This document shows positions 27,901 to 36,246 of a DNA stretch of 64,000 bases, piece after piece. The stretch is from CAZVED01 sp964626205 (GTDB lineage Bacteria; Patescibacteriota; Patescibacteriia; SG8-24): positions 77,151 to 141,150 of the forward strand of contig CAZVED010000003.1 in NCBI GenBank assembly GCA_964626205.1, read 5' to 3'. The notes under the pieces are model-generated. The model did no database searches. It was not told the DNA's origin and saw only the letters and a program-made list of their open reading frames with translations. Numbering within the stretch: the first letter of the stretch is position 1; every line of letters begins with the position of its first letter. A program made the translations under genes and the position numbers.

Positions 27901-29037
27901 ATGATCCGCTTCGATATCCTCAAACGGTCCAAGAAGAGCCGTGCACGGCTCGGTGTCCTCACAACCTCGCATGGCGAGGTGGAGACACCAGCACTCGTCA
28001 CGGTCGCCACGCAGGCGACGGTGAAGACGTTGACGGTCGAACAGGCGAAAGCGGCCGGTTCCCGCATGCTCATTTGCAATACCTTCCATTTGCACCTCAA
28101 GCCGGGCGAGAAGGTCGTGAAAGACGCTGGTGGTCTCCACGAGTTCATGCAGTGGAAAGGTCCGCTCATGACCGATTCAGGCGGGTACCAGGTATTCAGC
28201 CTCGGGTTCGGTCGCGACTACGGTGTAGGAAAGATCCAGCATGAGCGCACGAAGGAGCGTGTCGCGAAAGGTCACCAACCGAAGCTCCTCAAAATCACCG
28301 AGGAGGGCGTGACGTTCACCTCCTACCTCGACGGACGCAAGATCTTCATGGGACCGGAAGAGTCGATGAAAATCCAGTCGGCATTGGGTGCGGACATCAT
28401 CTTCGCGTTCGATGAATGTCCGCCGACCATGGCCGATCGGGCCTACTCCGAGGAATCGCTCGCTCGTACGCATCGTTGGGCGAAACGCTCGCTTGATGCT
28501 CACGACCCCAAGCAGGCACTGTTCGGCGTCGTGCAGGGCGGCAAGTACAAGGACCTTCGTGCGTTGAGCGCTAGGACGCTCGCGGCGATGCCGTTTGACG
28601 GCTTCGGTATCGGCGGCGAGTTCGGCTACGACAAGAAGACCATGACGGCCATGCTCAAGACCGTCATGAAGGAATTGCCGGACGAAAAGCCACGCCACTT
28701 GCTCGGTATCGGGCACCCGCAGGACATCGTCCGTATCATCAAGGAGGGCGTCGATACGTTCGATTGCACCGTCCCCACACAGTACGCAAGGCATGGCACG
28801 GCGTTTACCTCGCGTGGCAGGCTGGAGATCGGCCGCTCGGTCTTCCTTAAGGATAAGAAGCCGTTGGATCCGAAGTGCTCCTGCGAGACCTGTACGAACT
28901 ACACGCGCGCCTATCTCTGCCACCTTTACCGCGCCAAGGAATCGCTTGCAGGGACCTTGCTCACGTACCACAACCTCGCGTTCTTCAATGAGATGGTCCG
29001 CAAGGTGCGCGTGGATATCAAGAAGGGGAAGATCTGA
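27901..29037 (+). CDS. tgt: tRNA-guanine transglycosylase
   Basis: Exchanges guanine-34 of GUN-anticodon tRNAs for preQ1, a step in queuosine formation. The 378-residue protein has the catalytic MTDSGGYQVFSLG segment, GVVQGG, GIGGEFGYDKK, and the zinc site CSCETC with a later His in LLTYHN. Followed after 131 bases by queA. The partner transporter gene is convergent to queA. Confidence 0.95.
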   Translation: MIRFDILKRSKKSRARLGVLTTSHGEVETPALVTVATQATVKTLTVEQAKAAGSRMLICNTFHLHLKPGEKVVKDAGGLHEFMQWKGPLMTDSGGYQVFSLGFGRDYGVGKIQHERTKERVAKGHQPKLLKITEEGVTFTSYLDGRKIFMGPEESMKIQSALGADIIFAFDECPPTMADRAYSEESLARTHRWAKRSLDAHDPKQALFGVVQGGKYKDLRALSARTLAAMPFDGFGIGGEFGYDKKTMTAMLKTVMKELPDEKPRHLLGIGHPQDIVRIIKEGVDTFDCTVPTQYARHGTAFTSRGRLEIGRSVFLKDKKPLDPKCSCETCTNYTRAYLCHLYRAKESLAGTLLTYHNLAFFNEMVRKVRVDIKKGKI

Positions 29038-29050
29038 CCGTTATTCCGAC

Positions 29051-29138
29051 CCGCACGGGTCCTACCGCTGCGTTTCTCCACTGCTCCGCGCGCAAGGCGC
29101 GCGGCTTGTGGAGGCCTCTCGCAGCGTCACCCGTGCGG
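29051..29138 (+). other. Long nested hairpin between tgt and queA
   Basis: Four stacked pairing blocks: CCGCACGGGT (29051-29060) with ACCCGTGCGG (29129-29138); CGCTGCG (29066-29072) with CGCAGCG (29120-29126); CTCCAC (29076-29081) with GTGGAG (29108-29113); CCGCGCGC (29086-29093) with GCGCGCGG (29097-29104). The 31 base pairs are perfect within each block, with small bulges, and the apex is a 3-base loop. It has no T-run and is therefore not a normal terminator. Possible identities: mRNA processing or stability element, a repeated palindrome, or a regulatory RNA. Confidence 0.7.
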
Positions 29139-29168
29139 ACCAAGACGTGGACCTCCTTACAGCTTCCT

Positions 29169-30230
29169 ATGTCGTATGCGTTCGAAAAACTCCTCGCTCA
29201 GTACGACTACGCCTTTCCGGAGAGCGCGGTGGCTTTAGAGCCTTCCGTGCCACGCGATGCCGCGAAGCTCGTCGTGCTCGGTCCGAAGGGCAAGGCGCGC
29301 TACGCCACGTTTCGCGAACTCATGGAGCACCTTCCGCCACAATCGGTCCTCGTCATGAACCAGACGAAGGTCATCCCGGCGCGCATTGAGGCGGAGAAGC
29401 CGACCGGCGGCAAGGTGCGCATCCTCTATGTGGCAGCAGCCGGGAAGAAGCGCTTTCACGGACTTGCTGACCGAAAAGTCGAGCCGGGAATGGTGCTGAA
29501 GGTCGGAAAGACTGCTGTAACCGTTGTTTCACGCGAAACAGGGGACTACGTTTTTGAGGTCGCAGGAACGGCACCGCTCGCGCTTTTTAAGAAATATGGC
29601 ACGACACCGATTCCTCCGTACCTGAAGCATACGAAGCTTGGCGAAAAGGCGTTGCGTGAGAAGTATCAGACCGTCTTTGCCAAGACTGAAGGTTCCGTTG
29701 CCGCACCGACCGCATCGCTGCACTTCACAAAAAGCCTTTTACAACGTTTGAAAAAGGCCGGTCACGACATCGTCTATGTCACGTTGCATGTAAATCTCGG
29801 CACGTTTGCGCCACTCACGGAGCGCGCGGTCGCGGAAGGGCGCTTGCATGAGGAGCCGTACGAGATTGATGCCAAGACTGCAACGCTTCTTGCGAAGGCG
29901 AAACAGGAAGGCCGTTTCATCGTTCCAGTCGGGACAACGGCATTGCGTACGTTGGAATCCGCTGCGGATGCACATGGGAAGCTTCGGCGACTGCATGGCA
30001 ACACCAGGCTCTTCATTCGTCCCGGGTATCGGTTTCGATTCGTGAGCGGACTCATCACGAACTTCCATGTCCCCAAATCCAGCCTGCTCATGCTCGTGGC
30101 AGCCATGGTCGGACGGGAACGGCTCCTCAAGCTCTACGAGGAAGCCATCGGTAAGGGGTTCCGCATCTTCTCGTTCGGTGATGGAATGCTCATCCTGCCG
30201 GCGTCAGGCAAGAGCCAGCGACTCAGATAA
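29169..30230 (+). CDS. queA: S-adenosylmethionine:tRNA ribosyltransferase-isomerase
   Basis: QueA transfers the ribose of SAM to preQ1 in tRNA to form epoxyqueuosine. The 353-residue protein shows ALEPSVPRDAAKLVVL, the NQTKVIPARI segment, TPPPYLK-like TPIPPYLKHTKLG, and the LNTFAP-like motif VNLGTFAPLTE. The ATG at 29169 gives the family's N-terminus YAFEKLLAQYDYAFPESAVALEPS. Its end overlaps the convergent transporter gene by 8 bases. Confidence 0.95.
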   Translation: MSYAFEKLLAQYDYAFPESAVALEPSVPRDAAKLVVLGPKGKARYATFRELMEHLPPQSVLVMNQTKVIPARIEAEKPTGGKVRILYVAAAGKKRFHGLADRKVEPGMVLKVGKTAVTVVSRETGDYVFEVAGTAPLALFKKYGTTPIPPYLKHTKLGEKALREKYQTVFAKTEGSVAAPTASLHFTKSLLQRLKKAGHDIVYVTLHVNLGTFAPLTERAVAEGRLHEEPYEIDAKTATLLAKAKQEGRFIVPVGTTALRTLESAADAHGKLRRLHGNTRLFIRPGYRFRFVSGLITNFHVPKSSLLMLVAAMVGRERLLKLYEEAIGKGFRIFSFGDGMLILPASGKSQRLR

Positions 30231-30951
30231 TAGCGACGTCTTTCGTGGCAAGTACCTCCTTTGATTCTCCGGCGTACAGGATGGCACGCGATGCGTACAT
30301 GAACGGAATACCGACGAGGCCAACGATCCATTTGATGACGATATCGCCTTCGATGATCGGCAGGATCGGCATGACGCCGAGGAAGGCGAGTGCGGTGAAG
30401 AGCGTGCTGTCGAGCGCCATGGACGGCATGGAGCTGAAGACGTTGCGGATCCAGAGGTAGCGACCCTTCGTACGGCGCTTGAGCGCATGGAACAGGTAGG
30501 CATCGACGTTTTCGCTGACCCAGAACGCGGCGAGACTCGCGATGATGATGCGTGCGGTATTGCCGAAGACCGCCTCAAATGCAGCCTGGTGCTCGAAGAA
30601 TGGCGCGCCATTCGCGTGGAGTACTAATTGTGCGAGCGCGATGACGCCGACTTGGCAGGCGACGGCGGTCGCAATCATGCGCTGCGTCTCGCGGCGACCG
30701 AATCGTTCGTTCACGATATCGGTGACAAGGAAGGTGACCCCAAAGACAAGGACGGTCGCCGGGGCATAGAAGACGGTGAAGCCGAGGTCGAACGCGATGA
30801 TCTTGTTGACCGCGAGGTTGGCAAAGGTCACGAGAATCACGTAGAGCGCGACAAGGCCGTCCGGGTGGTGGTGGGCGCGCGCGTACCAGGCGCCGAGCAC
30901 GGTGAAGGCGGAAATGATGGCAATCCAGAGGAGGATGAGCGGAAGCGTCAT
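30223..30951 (-). CDS. yhhQ: Queuosine precursor transporter (YhhQ/VUT family)
   Basis: Membrane protein of 242 aa with six or so helices and the family's VTDIVNERFGRRETQRMI segment and PSMALDSTLFTALAF. The YhhQ/VUT family imports preQ0/preQ1 or queuine. Convergent with queA and close to tgt, which supports salvage of a queuosine precursor rather than de novo synthesis. No queC, queD, queE or queF was seen in the window. Confidence 0.88.
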   Translation of the reverse strand: MTLPLILLWIAIISAFTVLGAWYARAHHHPDGLVALYVILVTFANLAVNKIIAFDLGFTVFYAPATVLVFGVTFLVTDIVNERFGRRETQRMIATAVACQVGVIALAQLVLHANGAPFFEHQAAFEAVFGNTARIIIASLAAFWVSENVDAYLFHALKRRTKGRYLWIRNVFSSMPSMALDSTLFTALAFLGVMPILPIIEGDIVIKWIVGLVGIPFMYASRAILYAGESKEVLATKDVAII

Positions 30952-31012
30952 AGCCGTTTCTCTTCAAGAATATGCGGAAGTATGGCATTCCTCGCCGCTG
31001 GTGTCGAATCCC

Positions 31013-31041
31013 TTGAAGGATTCCGCAGAAACGGGTACGCT
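31013..31041 (+). promoter_or_regulatory. Promoter of tRNA-Ser
   Basis: TTGAAG (31013-31018), 17-base spacer, TACGCT (31036-31041); the tRNA begins 24 bases downstream of the -10 box. Confidence 0.5.
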
Positions 31042-31064
31042 GATGCCTGACCTGGAAAGACCTT

Positions 31065-31152
31065 GGAGAGGTCGCATAGTGGTCGAGTGCGCTCGCTTGG
31101 AAAGCGAGTATACCGCAAGGTATCGAGGGTTCGAATCCCTCCCTCTCCGCCA
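31065..31152 (+). tRNA. tRNA-Ser (anticodon GGA)
   Basis: Acceptor GGAGAGG pairs with CCTCTCC, the anticodon stem CTCGC/GCGAG encloses loop TTGGAAA (anticodon GGA), a long variable arm (TATACCGCAAGGTAT) marks a class II tRNA, the T arm is GAGGGTTCGAATCCCTC, and CCA is encoded at 31150-31152. An imperfect hairpin (31152-31190) follows but has no T-run. Confidence 0.95.
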
Positions 31153-31210
31153 GCCGTTTGGAGCCCATCGTGTATGGGCGGCAGACGGCTGACTAACCTC
31201 AAACGTTCGT

Positions 31211-31384
31211 ATGCCACATTTCATCTGCGAAGGAGGCTGTAAGGGTGTCTCGGATGTCGCTGGCACCTGCCAAGACGAGACCTGTCCGGACTACGGCAAG
31301 CCACTCGTTGACTGTGATTGCGAAGACGGCGTTCATCACAAGACGAGCGAGGATGCCGAGAGCGAAGAAGAGGCTGCTGAATAA
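31211..31384 (+). CDS. Small Cys-rich protein (57 aa), zinc-ribbon-like
   Basis: An ATG at 31211 opens a 57-residue frame: six cysteines in the arrangement C-x3-C-x9-C-x4-C-x9-C-x-C, followed by an acidic tail (SEDAESEEEAAE). The start MPHFICEGGCKGVSD resembles small metal-binding proteins I know from Patescibacteria genomes, but I cannot verify it. It lies between tRNA-Ser and a clear terminator, which supports a real transcription unit. A zinc or iron binding role is inferred. Confidence 0.65.
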   Translation: MPHFICEGGCKGVSDVAGTCQDETCPDYGKPLVDCDCEDGVHHKTSEDAESEEEAAE

Positions 31385-31390
31385 GGCAAA

Positions 31391-31421
31391 AAAGGCCGAA
31401 TCCATGAAGGGTTCGGCCTTT
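31391..31421 (+). terminator. Rho-independent terminator
   Basis: AAAGGCCGAA / TTCGGCCTTT stem with an 11-base loop, directly after the small Cys-rich gene. Confidence 0.85.
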
Positions 31422-31471
31422 GCTTTACGCCCGTCGATACGGTAGGCTAGATACAGAATAAGCTTAAAAAC

Positions 31472-32278
31472 ATGCGTACACTCGTCACGCACAATCAGCC
31501 CCACCTCGACGACATCTGTGCCATGTGGCTTCTGGCACGGTACCTGCCGGAATATCAGGAGGCTGCGTTTCGTTTCATTCCCACGAACTTACCGAAGGAG
31601 CAGGTGCAAGACACCGACGAGGTCACGCATATCGGTGTCGGACGCGGACAGTTCGACGAGCACAAGGGTGACATGGATGATTGCGCCACGACGCTGGTGT
31701 ACAAGCACGTGCTTGCAAGCGTGGAGATTCCGGAGATGGAACGTCGTGCACTCGACAAGCTTGTCGCCTGGGCGAAAGACGAAGACATGGGTCGACTCCT
31801 TGCCGAACCGCGTCGCGAGTTCAGCATCCCTGCCGTGTTGCAGATCGCGTTCTTCTCCGAAGGACGCGAGTCCGAACCGGTGCGCTCGCTCGGCTTCTCC
31901 TTGCTCGACGCGATCATGGTCGGGCTCCGTAACCACGTCATCATCGACATGGATTGGCCGGATCGTATCGAGTATCAATCGCGGTTCGGCAAGGCTATCG
32001 CCATTCGCACGGACGGGCAGGAGTTTCCGTCGTTCGCCTACGCTAAAGGGTTCGATCTCGTCGTGCTTGTTGGCAAGGACACCAAGTATGCGACCATCCG
32101 TGCTGCAGCGACCGCGGATGTGGACCTGACGCCAGTCCGCGACGCTATTGTGGCTGCGGAGGATGCGACATGGTTCTTCCACCACTCCAAGCGCATGCTC
32201 ATCTGCGGAGGCCAGAAGACCGACGGCACCTGTGCGAGTACGCTCACGCTTGAACAGCTCGTCGAGATGACGAAGTGA
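31472..32278 (+). CDS. MYG1-like (DHH superfamily) predicted hydrolase
   Basis: The 268-residue protein begins VTHNQPHLDDICAMWLL, like the THNG.FH.DE motif of MYG1/UPF0160 proteins, and has FDEHKGDMDDCATTLVYKHV where MYG1 has a DHHQ motif followed by LVYKHFG. The pattern of His and Asp residues would suit metal binding and phosphodiester hydrolysis, but the DHH motif is degenerate (DEH). It sits directly in front of dnaG, whose start overlaps its stop codon, and probably shares its transcript. Function unproven. Confidence 0.5.
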   Translation: MRTLVTHNQPHLDDICAMWLLARYLPEYQEAAFRFIPTNLPKEQVQDTDEVTHIGVGRGQFDEHKGDMDDCATTLVYKHVLASVEIPEMERRALDKLVAWAKDEDMGRLLAEPRREFSIPAVLQIAFFSEGRESEPVRSLGFSLLDAIMVGLRNHVIIDMDWPDRIEYQSRFGKAIAIRTDGQEFPSFAYAKGFDLVVLVGKDTKYATIRAAATADVDLTPVRDAIVAAEDATWFFHHSKRMLICGGQKTDGTCASTLTLEQLVEMTK

Positions 32279-34131
32279 CCAACGCACCCATGGCGCACGA
32301 TCCCGTCGTCGAGGAAATCAAATCCAAACTGGATATCGTCCAGGTTGTTTCGGAGTACGTCCAGCTCAAGAAGGCCGGCACACGCATGTCGGGCCTTTGC
32401 CCGTTCCATAGCGAGCGGACACCGTCATTTTCCGTCTCGCCAGACATGCAGTTCTGGTATTGTTTCGGCTGCAATGAAGGCGGGGACGCCATCAATTTCG
32501 TCATGCGCATGGAAGGGTTCGACTTTCCGGAGGCACTCAAGGTGCTCGCCAAGCGCACAGGCATCCAGCTCAAAGCCGAAGATCCGCAGAAATCCGGACG
32601 CCGCCAGCGGCTCATCGATGTCAATGCGGCGGCTGCGCGGTTCTTTCACGAGGTGCTTATGAAGCATCCCTCCGCCGAGACGGCACGGAAGTACGCTGCA
32701 GAGAAGCGCGCGCTCAAACCGGAAACCATCGAGGACCTGCTCATCGGGTATGCGCCGGATTCCTGGGATGCCACGTCCGCCGCGCTCAAGAAGAAAGGCT
32801 TCACGGAAGAGGAAATCGTTGCGGCAGGTATCGCTACAAAGCGTGACAAGGGTGGTGGTACGTTCGACCGCTTCCGTGCGCGTCTTATGTTCCCAATCCG
32901 CGACGTGCACGGCAACATCGTCGGTTTCACTGGCCGCATCCTTCCGGGTTCGCCGGATGCGGACAAGGAGGAAGCGAAGTACGTGAACACGCAGCAGACC
33001 GATGTCTACAATAAGTCCTCCGTGCTGTTCGGGCTAGATCGCGCCAAGCGCGCCATCCGTAAGGTGGAGTACGCCGTCGTGGTGGAGGGAAACATGGACG
33101 TCGTGGCATCACACCAGGCCGGTGTCACGAATGTTGTGGCGAGTTCCGGCACGGCGCTGACAGAACAACAGCTCGACTTGTTGAGTCGTTACACGGACAA
33201 GCTCGTGCTCTCCTTCGATAACGATGCTGCCGGAGAGCGCGCTGCCCGTCGCGGTATCGAGCTCGCACTGCAGAAGGGGTTCACTGTGCGCGTGCTGCGC
33301 CTGCCGCCGGAAGCGGGAAAGGATCCGGACGACGCCATCCGCAAGGACGTGAAGCTCTGGCAACAGGCTATCACGGACTCCGCACCATTCATGCAGTGGA
33401 ACATCGAGCTCGTCCGTGAGCGGACGGATATGACTGATCCGGAGGCGAAGAAGGCAGCGTCGGCAGAGCTCATTGCGGAGGTCGCGAAACTTCCGTCGGC
33501 GGTGGAGCGAGCGCATTGGATCAAGGAGCTCGGCATGTTGTTCACCACGCCAGAATCCCTTTTGTTCGAAGAGGTCGAGAAAGCCCGTGGAAATGCCAAG
33601 TTCCGACCGGAGGATGCAAAGCGGAAGGTTGCTGGCATTGTCCCAGCCTCTCCTGGGGCTCGGAAGGCACCTGGACGGGCGACACTGCTCTCCGAGACCG
33701 TGGTAGGCATGCTTTTGGCCTGGCCACGGCTTACCGAGCTCTCCGCACAGATTCTGCCGGATTTAGGCATCCTGGAGGGAGGATTCGGCGAACTTTACAG
33801 GGATTTCCTGGCGTTCTATACTGATGAGCGATCCAAAGACGGGGCACCAGAGGAAGTCGCTATTCGCACGTATGTCCAGCGGCTCGATGAAAACGCCGCA
33901 ACAATTGCCGCATCAGCCCGACTCCGTGCAGAGCACGAGTTCGAGAAGCTGAGCGACGACGGACGCCGCGACGCACTTACCTCGCTTATCGGAGAGCTCA
34001 AGCATCTCCACGCAAGCCGTCGTCAGCAGGAGCTCACCTATGCCATGGCCCAAGCGGAAAAGGACGGGGACATGGCCACAATCCAGCACATCCAAGAACA
34101 GTTACAAAAGCTCATGCGCGGTGACGCGTAG
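32275..34131 (+). CDS. dnaG: DNA primase DnaG
   Basis: Makes RNA primers at the replication fork. The 618-residue protein has the N-terminal zinc finger (C42, H45, C63, C66), the primase N-terminal domain, and the TOPRIM domain with VVVEGNMDVV and LVLSFDNDAAGERAA. The C-terminal helicase-binding region is helical and charged. A GTG start at 32275 overlaps the preceding stop (GTGA); an ATG at 32290 is an alternative that removes five residues. rpoD follows. Confidence 0.95.
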   Translation: MTNAPMAHDPVVEEIKSKLDIVQVVSEYVQLKKAGTRMSGLCPFHSERTPSFSVSPDMQFWYCFGCNEGGDAINFVMRMEGFDFPEALKVLAKRTGIQLKAEDPQKSGRRQRLIDVNAAAARFFHEVLMKHPSAETARKYAAEKRALKPETIEDLLIGYAPDSWDATSAALKKKGFTEEEIVAAGIATKRDKGGGTFDRFRARLMFPIRDVHGNIVGFTGRILPGSPDADKEEAKYVNTQQTDVYNKSSVLFGLDRAKRAIRKVEYAVVVEGNMDVVASHQAGVTNVVASSGTALTEQQLDLLSRYTDKLVLSFDNDAAGERAARRGIELALQKGFTVRVLRLPPEAGKDPDDAIRKDVKLWQQAITDSAPFMQWNIELVRERTDMTDPEAKKAASAELIAEVAKLPSAVERAHWIKELGMLFTTPESLLFEEVEKARGNAKFRPEDAKRKVAGIVPASPGARKAPGRATLLSETVVGMLLAWPRLTELSAQILPDLGILEGGFGELYRDFLAFYTDERSKDGAPEEVAIRTYVQRLDENAATIAASARLRAEHEFEKLSDDGRRDALTSLIGELKHLHASRRQQELTYAMAQAEKDGDMATIQHIQEQLQKLMRGDA

Positions 34132-34179
34132 GAGCGCCGTTTCCGCGGCAATCGCGGGACGCTAGACATCGTTGTGCCT

Positions 34180-35442
34180 ATGGCGAGCGCGAAGAAGACG
34201 ACGAAGAAACCGGTAGCCAAGAAGGCTCCGGCGAAGAAGGTTGCTCCGAAGAAACCGGTAGCCAAGAAGGCTCCGGCGAAGAAGGTTGCTCCGAAGAAAC
34301 CGGTAGCAACACAGAAGGAAGAGGTGAAGAAGTTCATCGCACCGGAGAAATCCGTGCCGCCGAACGACGAGCAGATTGCGCGGCTTCTGCAGAAAGGGCA
34401 GATGCGCGGATTCGTCACAGAGAATGAGGTGCTCTACTTGTTTTCGAACCTTGAAGAATACGTTCCGTTGCTCGAAGAGCTGCTCGACAAGGCCGAAGGC
34501 ATGGGACTTCAGATTGTCGAGATGAAGGAAGGTATCCTTGGACGTTCCGGCGAACGCCAGGGACAGCTTGACGACATCCGCAAATCCAAGGAAACGAAGC
34601 GGTTTGATCTCACCGACATCTCGGCGGACTCCATCCAGATGTACTTGCGCGAAATCGGTAAGATTCCGTTGCTGACCGGTGAAGAAGAAGTCGCGCTCGC
34701 GAAGCGCAAGGAGCGCAACGACCGCGAGGCCGAACGCCGTCTTATCGAGGCGAACTTGCGTCTCGTGGTGTCTATCGCCAAGCGGTTCGTGGGCAAGTCG
34801 CTCTCGCTTCTTGATCTCATCCAGGAAGGAAACATCGGTTTGTTCCGCGCGGTGAAGAAGTTCGAGTACCGCAAGGGCTTCAAGTTCTCGACCTACGCCA
34901 CGTGGTGGATCCGTCAGGCCATCACGCGCGCATTGGCCGACCAGTCCCGCACCATCCGCATCCCAGTGCACATGGTCGAGACTATTAACCGCTTCCAGCA
35001 GATCGAACGCCAGCTCATCCAGGACCTCGGTCGCGAGCCGCTGCCAGAGGAAATCGCCGCAGAAATGGACGAAGACATCGACCGCGTCCGTCACATCATG
35101 CAGATCTCGCAGGACACCGTTTCGCTCGAGACCTCTGTCGGTGAGGATGACGAAGACTCCACACTCGTGGACTTCGTGGAAGACGTGAAGAACGTTGCCC
35201 CTGATCGTTCCGCTGCGCTCCAGTTGCTCCGCGACTACGTCCGGAGCGTCATCGCAGACCTCTCTCCGCGCGAGCAGAAGATCCTCGAAATGCGTTTCGG
35301 TCTTTTGGATGGCGTGAGCCACACGCTCGAGGAAGTCGGCCAAGAGTTCGACGTCACGCGCGAGCGCATCCGCCAAATCGAGGCCAAGGCGCTCGAGAAG
35401 ATCCAGTTGCACGAAGGTATCACGAAACTGCGCGACTATTAA
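34180..35442 (+). CDS. rpoD: RNA polymerase sigma factor RpoD (sigma 70)
   Basis: Primary sigma factor. It has region 1.2-2 (DSIQMYLREIGKIPLLTGEEE, RLVVSIAKRFVG, DLIQEGNIGLFRAVKKFEYRKG, FSTYATWWIRQAI), region 3 and region 4 (HTLEEVGQEFDVTRERIRQIEAKAL). The first 45 residues are an unusual lysine/alanine/proline tail made of repeated KKPVAKKAPAKKVAP units, encoded by a perfect 45-bp tandem repeat. The ATG at 34180 is preferred over a GTG two codons upstream. Gene order dnaG-rpoD is the remnant of the macromolecular synthesis operon. Confidence 0.96.
   Translation: MASAKKTTKKPVAKKAPAKKVAPKKPVAKKAPAKKVAPKKPVATQKEEVKKFIAPEKSVPPNDEQIARLLQKGQMRGFVTENEVLYLFSNLEEYVPLLEELLDKAEGMGLQIVEMKEGILGRSGERQGQLDDIRKSKETKRFDLTDISADSIQMYLREIGKIPLLTGEEEVALAKRKERNDREAERRLIEANLRLVVSIAKRFVGKSLSLLDLIQEGNIGLFRAVKKFEYRKGFKFSTYATWWIRQAITRALADQSRTIRIPVHMVETINRFQQIERQLIQDLGREPLPEEIAAEMDEDIDRVRHIMQISQDTVSLETSVGEDDEDSTLVDFVEDVKNVAPDRSAALQLLRDYVRSVIADLSPREQKILEMRFGLLDGVSHTLEEVGQEFDVTRERIRQIEAKALEKIQLHEGITKLRDY
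34207..34307 (+). repeat. 45-bp tandem repeat in rpoD, 2.2 copies
   Basis: Copies start at 34207 and 34252 and are identical; a partial third copy starts at 34297. Each encodes 15 residues of the lysine-rich tail. Confidence 0.9.
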
Positions 35443-35464
35443 GGCGAGATTGACCGTTCCCGAG

Positions 35465-35498
35465 AAAGGACGCTACGCTTCACGGTGGCGTCCTTTTT
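35465..35498 (+). terminator. Rho-independent terminator after rpoD
   Basis: AAAGGACGC / GCGTCCTTTTT stem, followed by T-run, 22 bases after the rpoD stop. Confidence 0.85.
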
Positions 35499-35519
35499 CG
35501 TTGCGCCAGGGAGGTCCGC

Positions 35520-36065
35520 GTGAAACCACGTAACATCGGTCTCGCGGAAGCCGTGAACAACATCTTCGCCACGTACGGCAAGAGCGTCCTCTGGGCGCTC
35601 GTGGCAGTCGGCATCATCGGTATCGTCGTCCGGTCCGGCGCGTCCGCAGAACTCTTCGGGACGCTCTCGGTAACGCCGTACTGGTTCGAGCGGGGACTCT
35701 CGCTCCTACGGGACTGGCACCCCGGCCTCTACGCGACGCTCTCCCAGAGCGCGCTCCTCATGCTCTTCATGAAGCTCATCTTCGCGCCGGTCATGGAAGA
35801 GGCGGCATTCCGCTACTTCCCGCTGACGCTCGCGAAGAACATGGAGTACGGGCAGATCCGAGCGATTATCTTCGTCGTCGGCGGTATCGTATTCGGTGTC
35901 CTGCACGGGCATGCGCTCAACATCTTCATCCAGGGCGTCGTCGGAGTCTTCCTCGGCTACCTCTACCTGAAGAATCATCGTTCGGACCTCATGTCCTACC
36001 TGTCCTGCGTGGCGGTACACATGCTCTACAACTTCACGGTCATCATGGCTCAGGTGCTATCCTGA
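35520..36065 (+). CDS. CPBP-family intramembrane metalloprotease
   Basis: Abi/CAAX-like membrane protease family. The 181-residue protein has the motif PVMEEAAFR (EExxxR), the segment FGVLHGHALNIFIQ with a His for motif 2, and a late HMLYNF, all parts of the CPBP active site. Four or five membrane helices. A GTG start at 35520 is supported by the Shine-Dalgarno sequence GGGAGG seven bases upstream. Substrate unknown. Confidence 0.85.
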   Translation: MKPRNIGLAEAVNNIFATYGKSVLWALVAVGIIGIVVRSGASAELFGTLSVTPYWFERGLSLLRDWHPGLYATLSQSALLMLFMKLIFAPVMEEAAFRYFPLTLAKNMEYGQIRAIIFVVGGIVFGVLHGHALNIFIQGVVGVFLGYLYLKNHRSDLMSYLSCVAVHMLYNFTVIMAQVLS

Positions 36066-36076
36066 GCCCCACCCAC

Positions 36077-36109
36077 CCCGCCCTCGTATGAGGAGCGGGG
36101 CTTTTTTGT
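36077..36109 (+). terminator. Rho-independent terminator after CPBP gene
   Basis: CCCCGCCCTC / GAGGAGCGGGG stem with GTAT loop, followed by CTTTTTTG. Confidence 0.85.
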
Positions 36110-36171
36110 GCATAAGAGGGGATATTGCAAAAAAACCGCCTTGTGGTACTCTATTCAGGCTTAATGCACGT

Positions 36172-36246
36172 TCCGGGGTAGCTCAGTGGTAGAGCAGAGG
36201 ACTGTTAATCCTTTGGTCGTGGGTTCGAATCCCACCCCCGGAGCCA
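36172..36246 (+). tRNA. tRNA-Asn (anticodon GTT)
   Basis: Acceptor TCCGGGG / CCCCGGA, D arm AGCTCAGTGGTAGAGC, anticodon loop CTGTTAA (anticodon GTT), T arm GTGGGTTCGAATCCCAC, encoded CCA at 36244-36246. A weak promoter with an extended -10 (TGGTACTCT, 36144-36152) lies upstream. Confidence 0.96.

Noticed and set aside
27840..31064. PreQ1 riboswitch for the queuosine genes
   Set aside because: The leaders of tgt and of the transporter gene were read for the compact pseudoknot-type sequence and none was recognised.
34207..34307. Repeat array resembling CRISPR
   Set aside because: It is an in-frame coding tandem repeat without spacers, inside rpoD.
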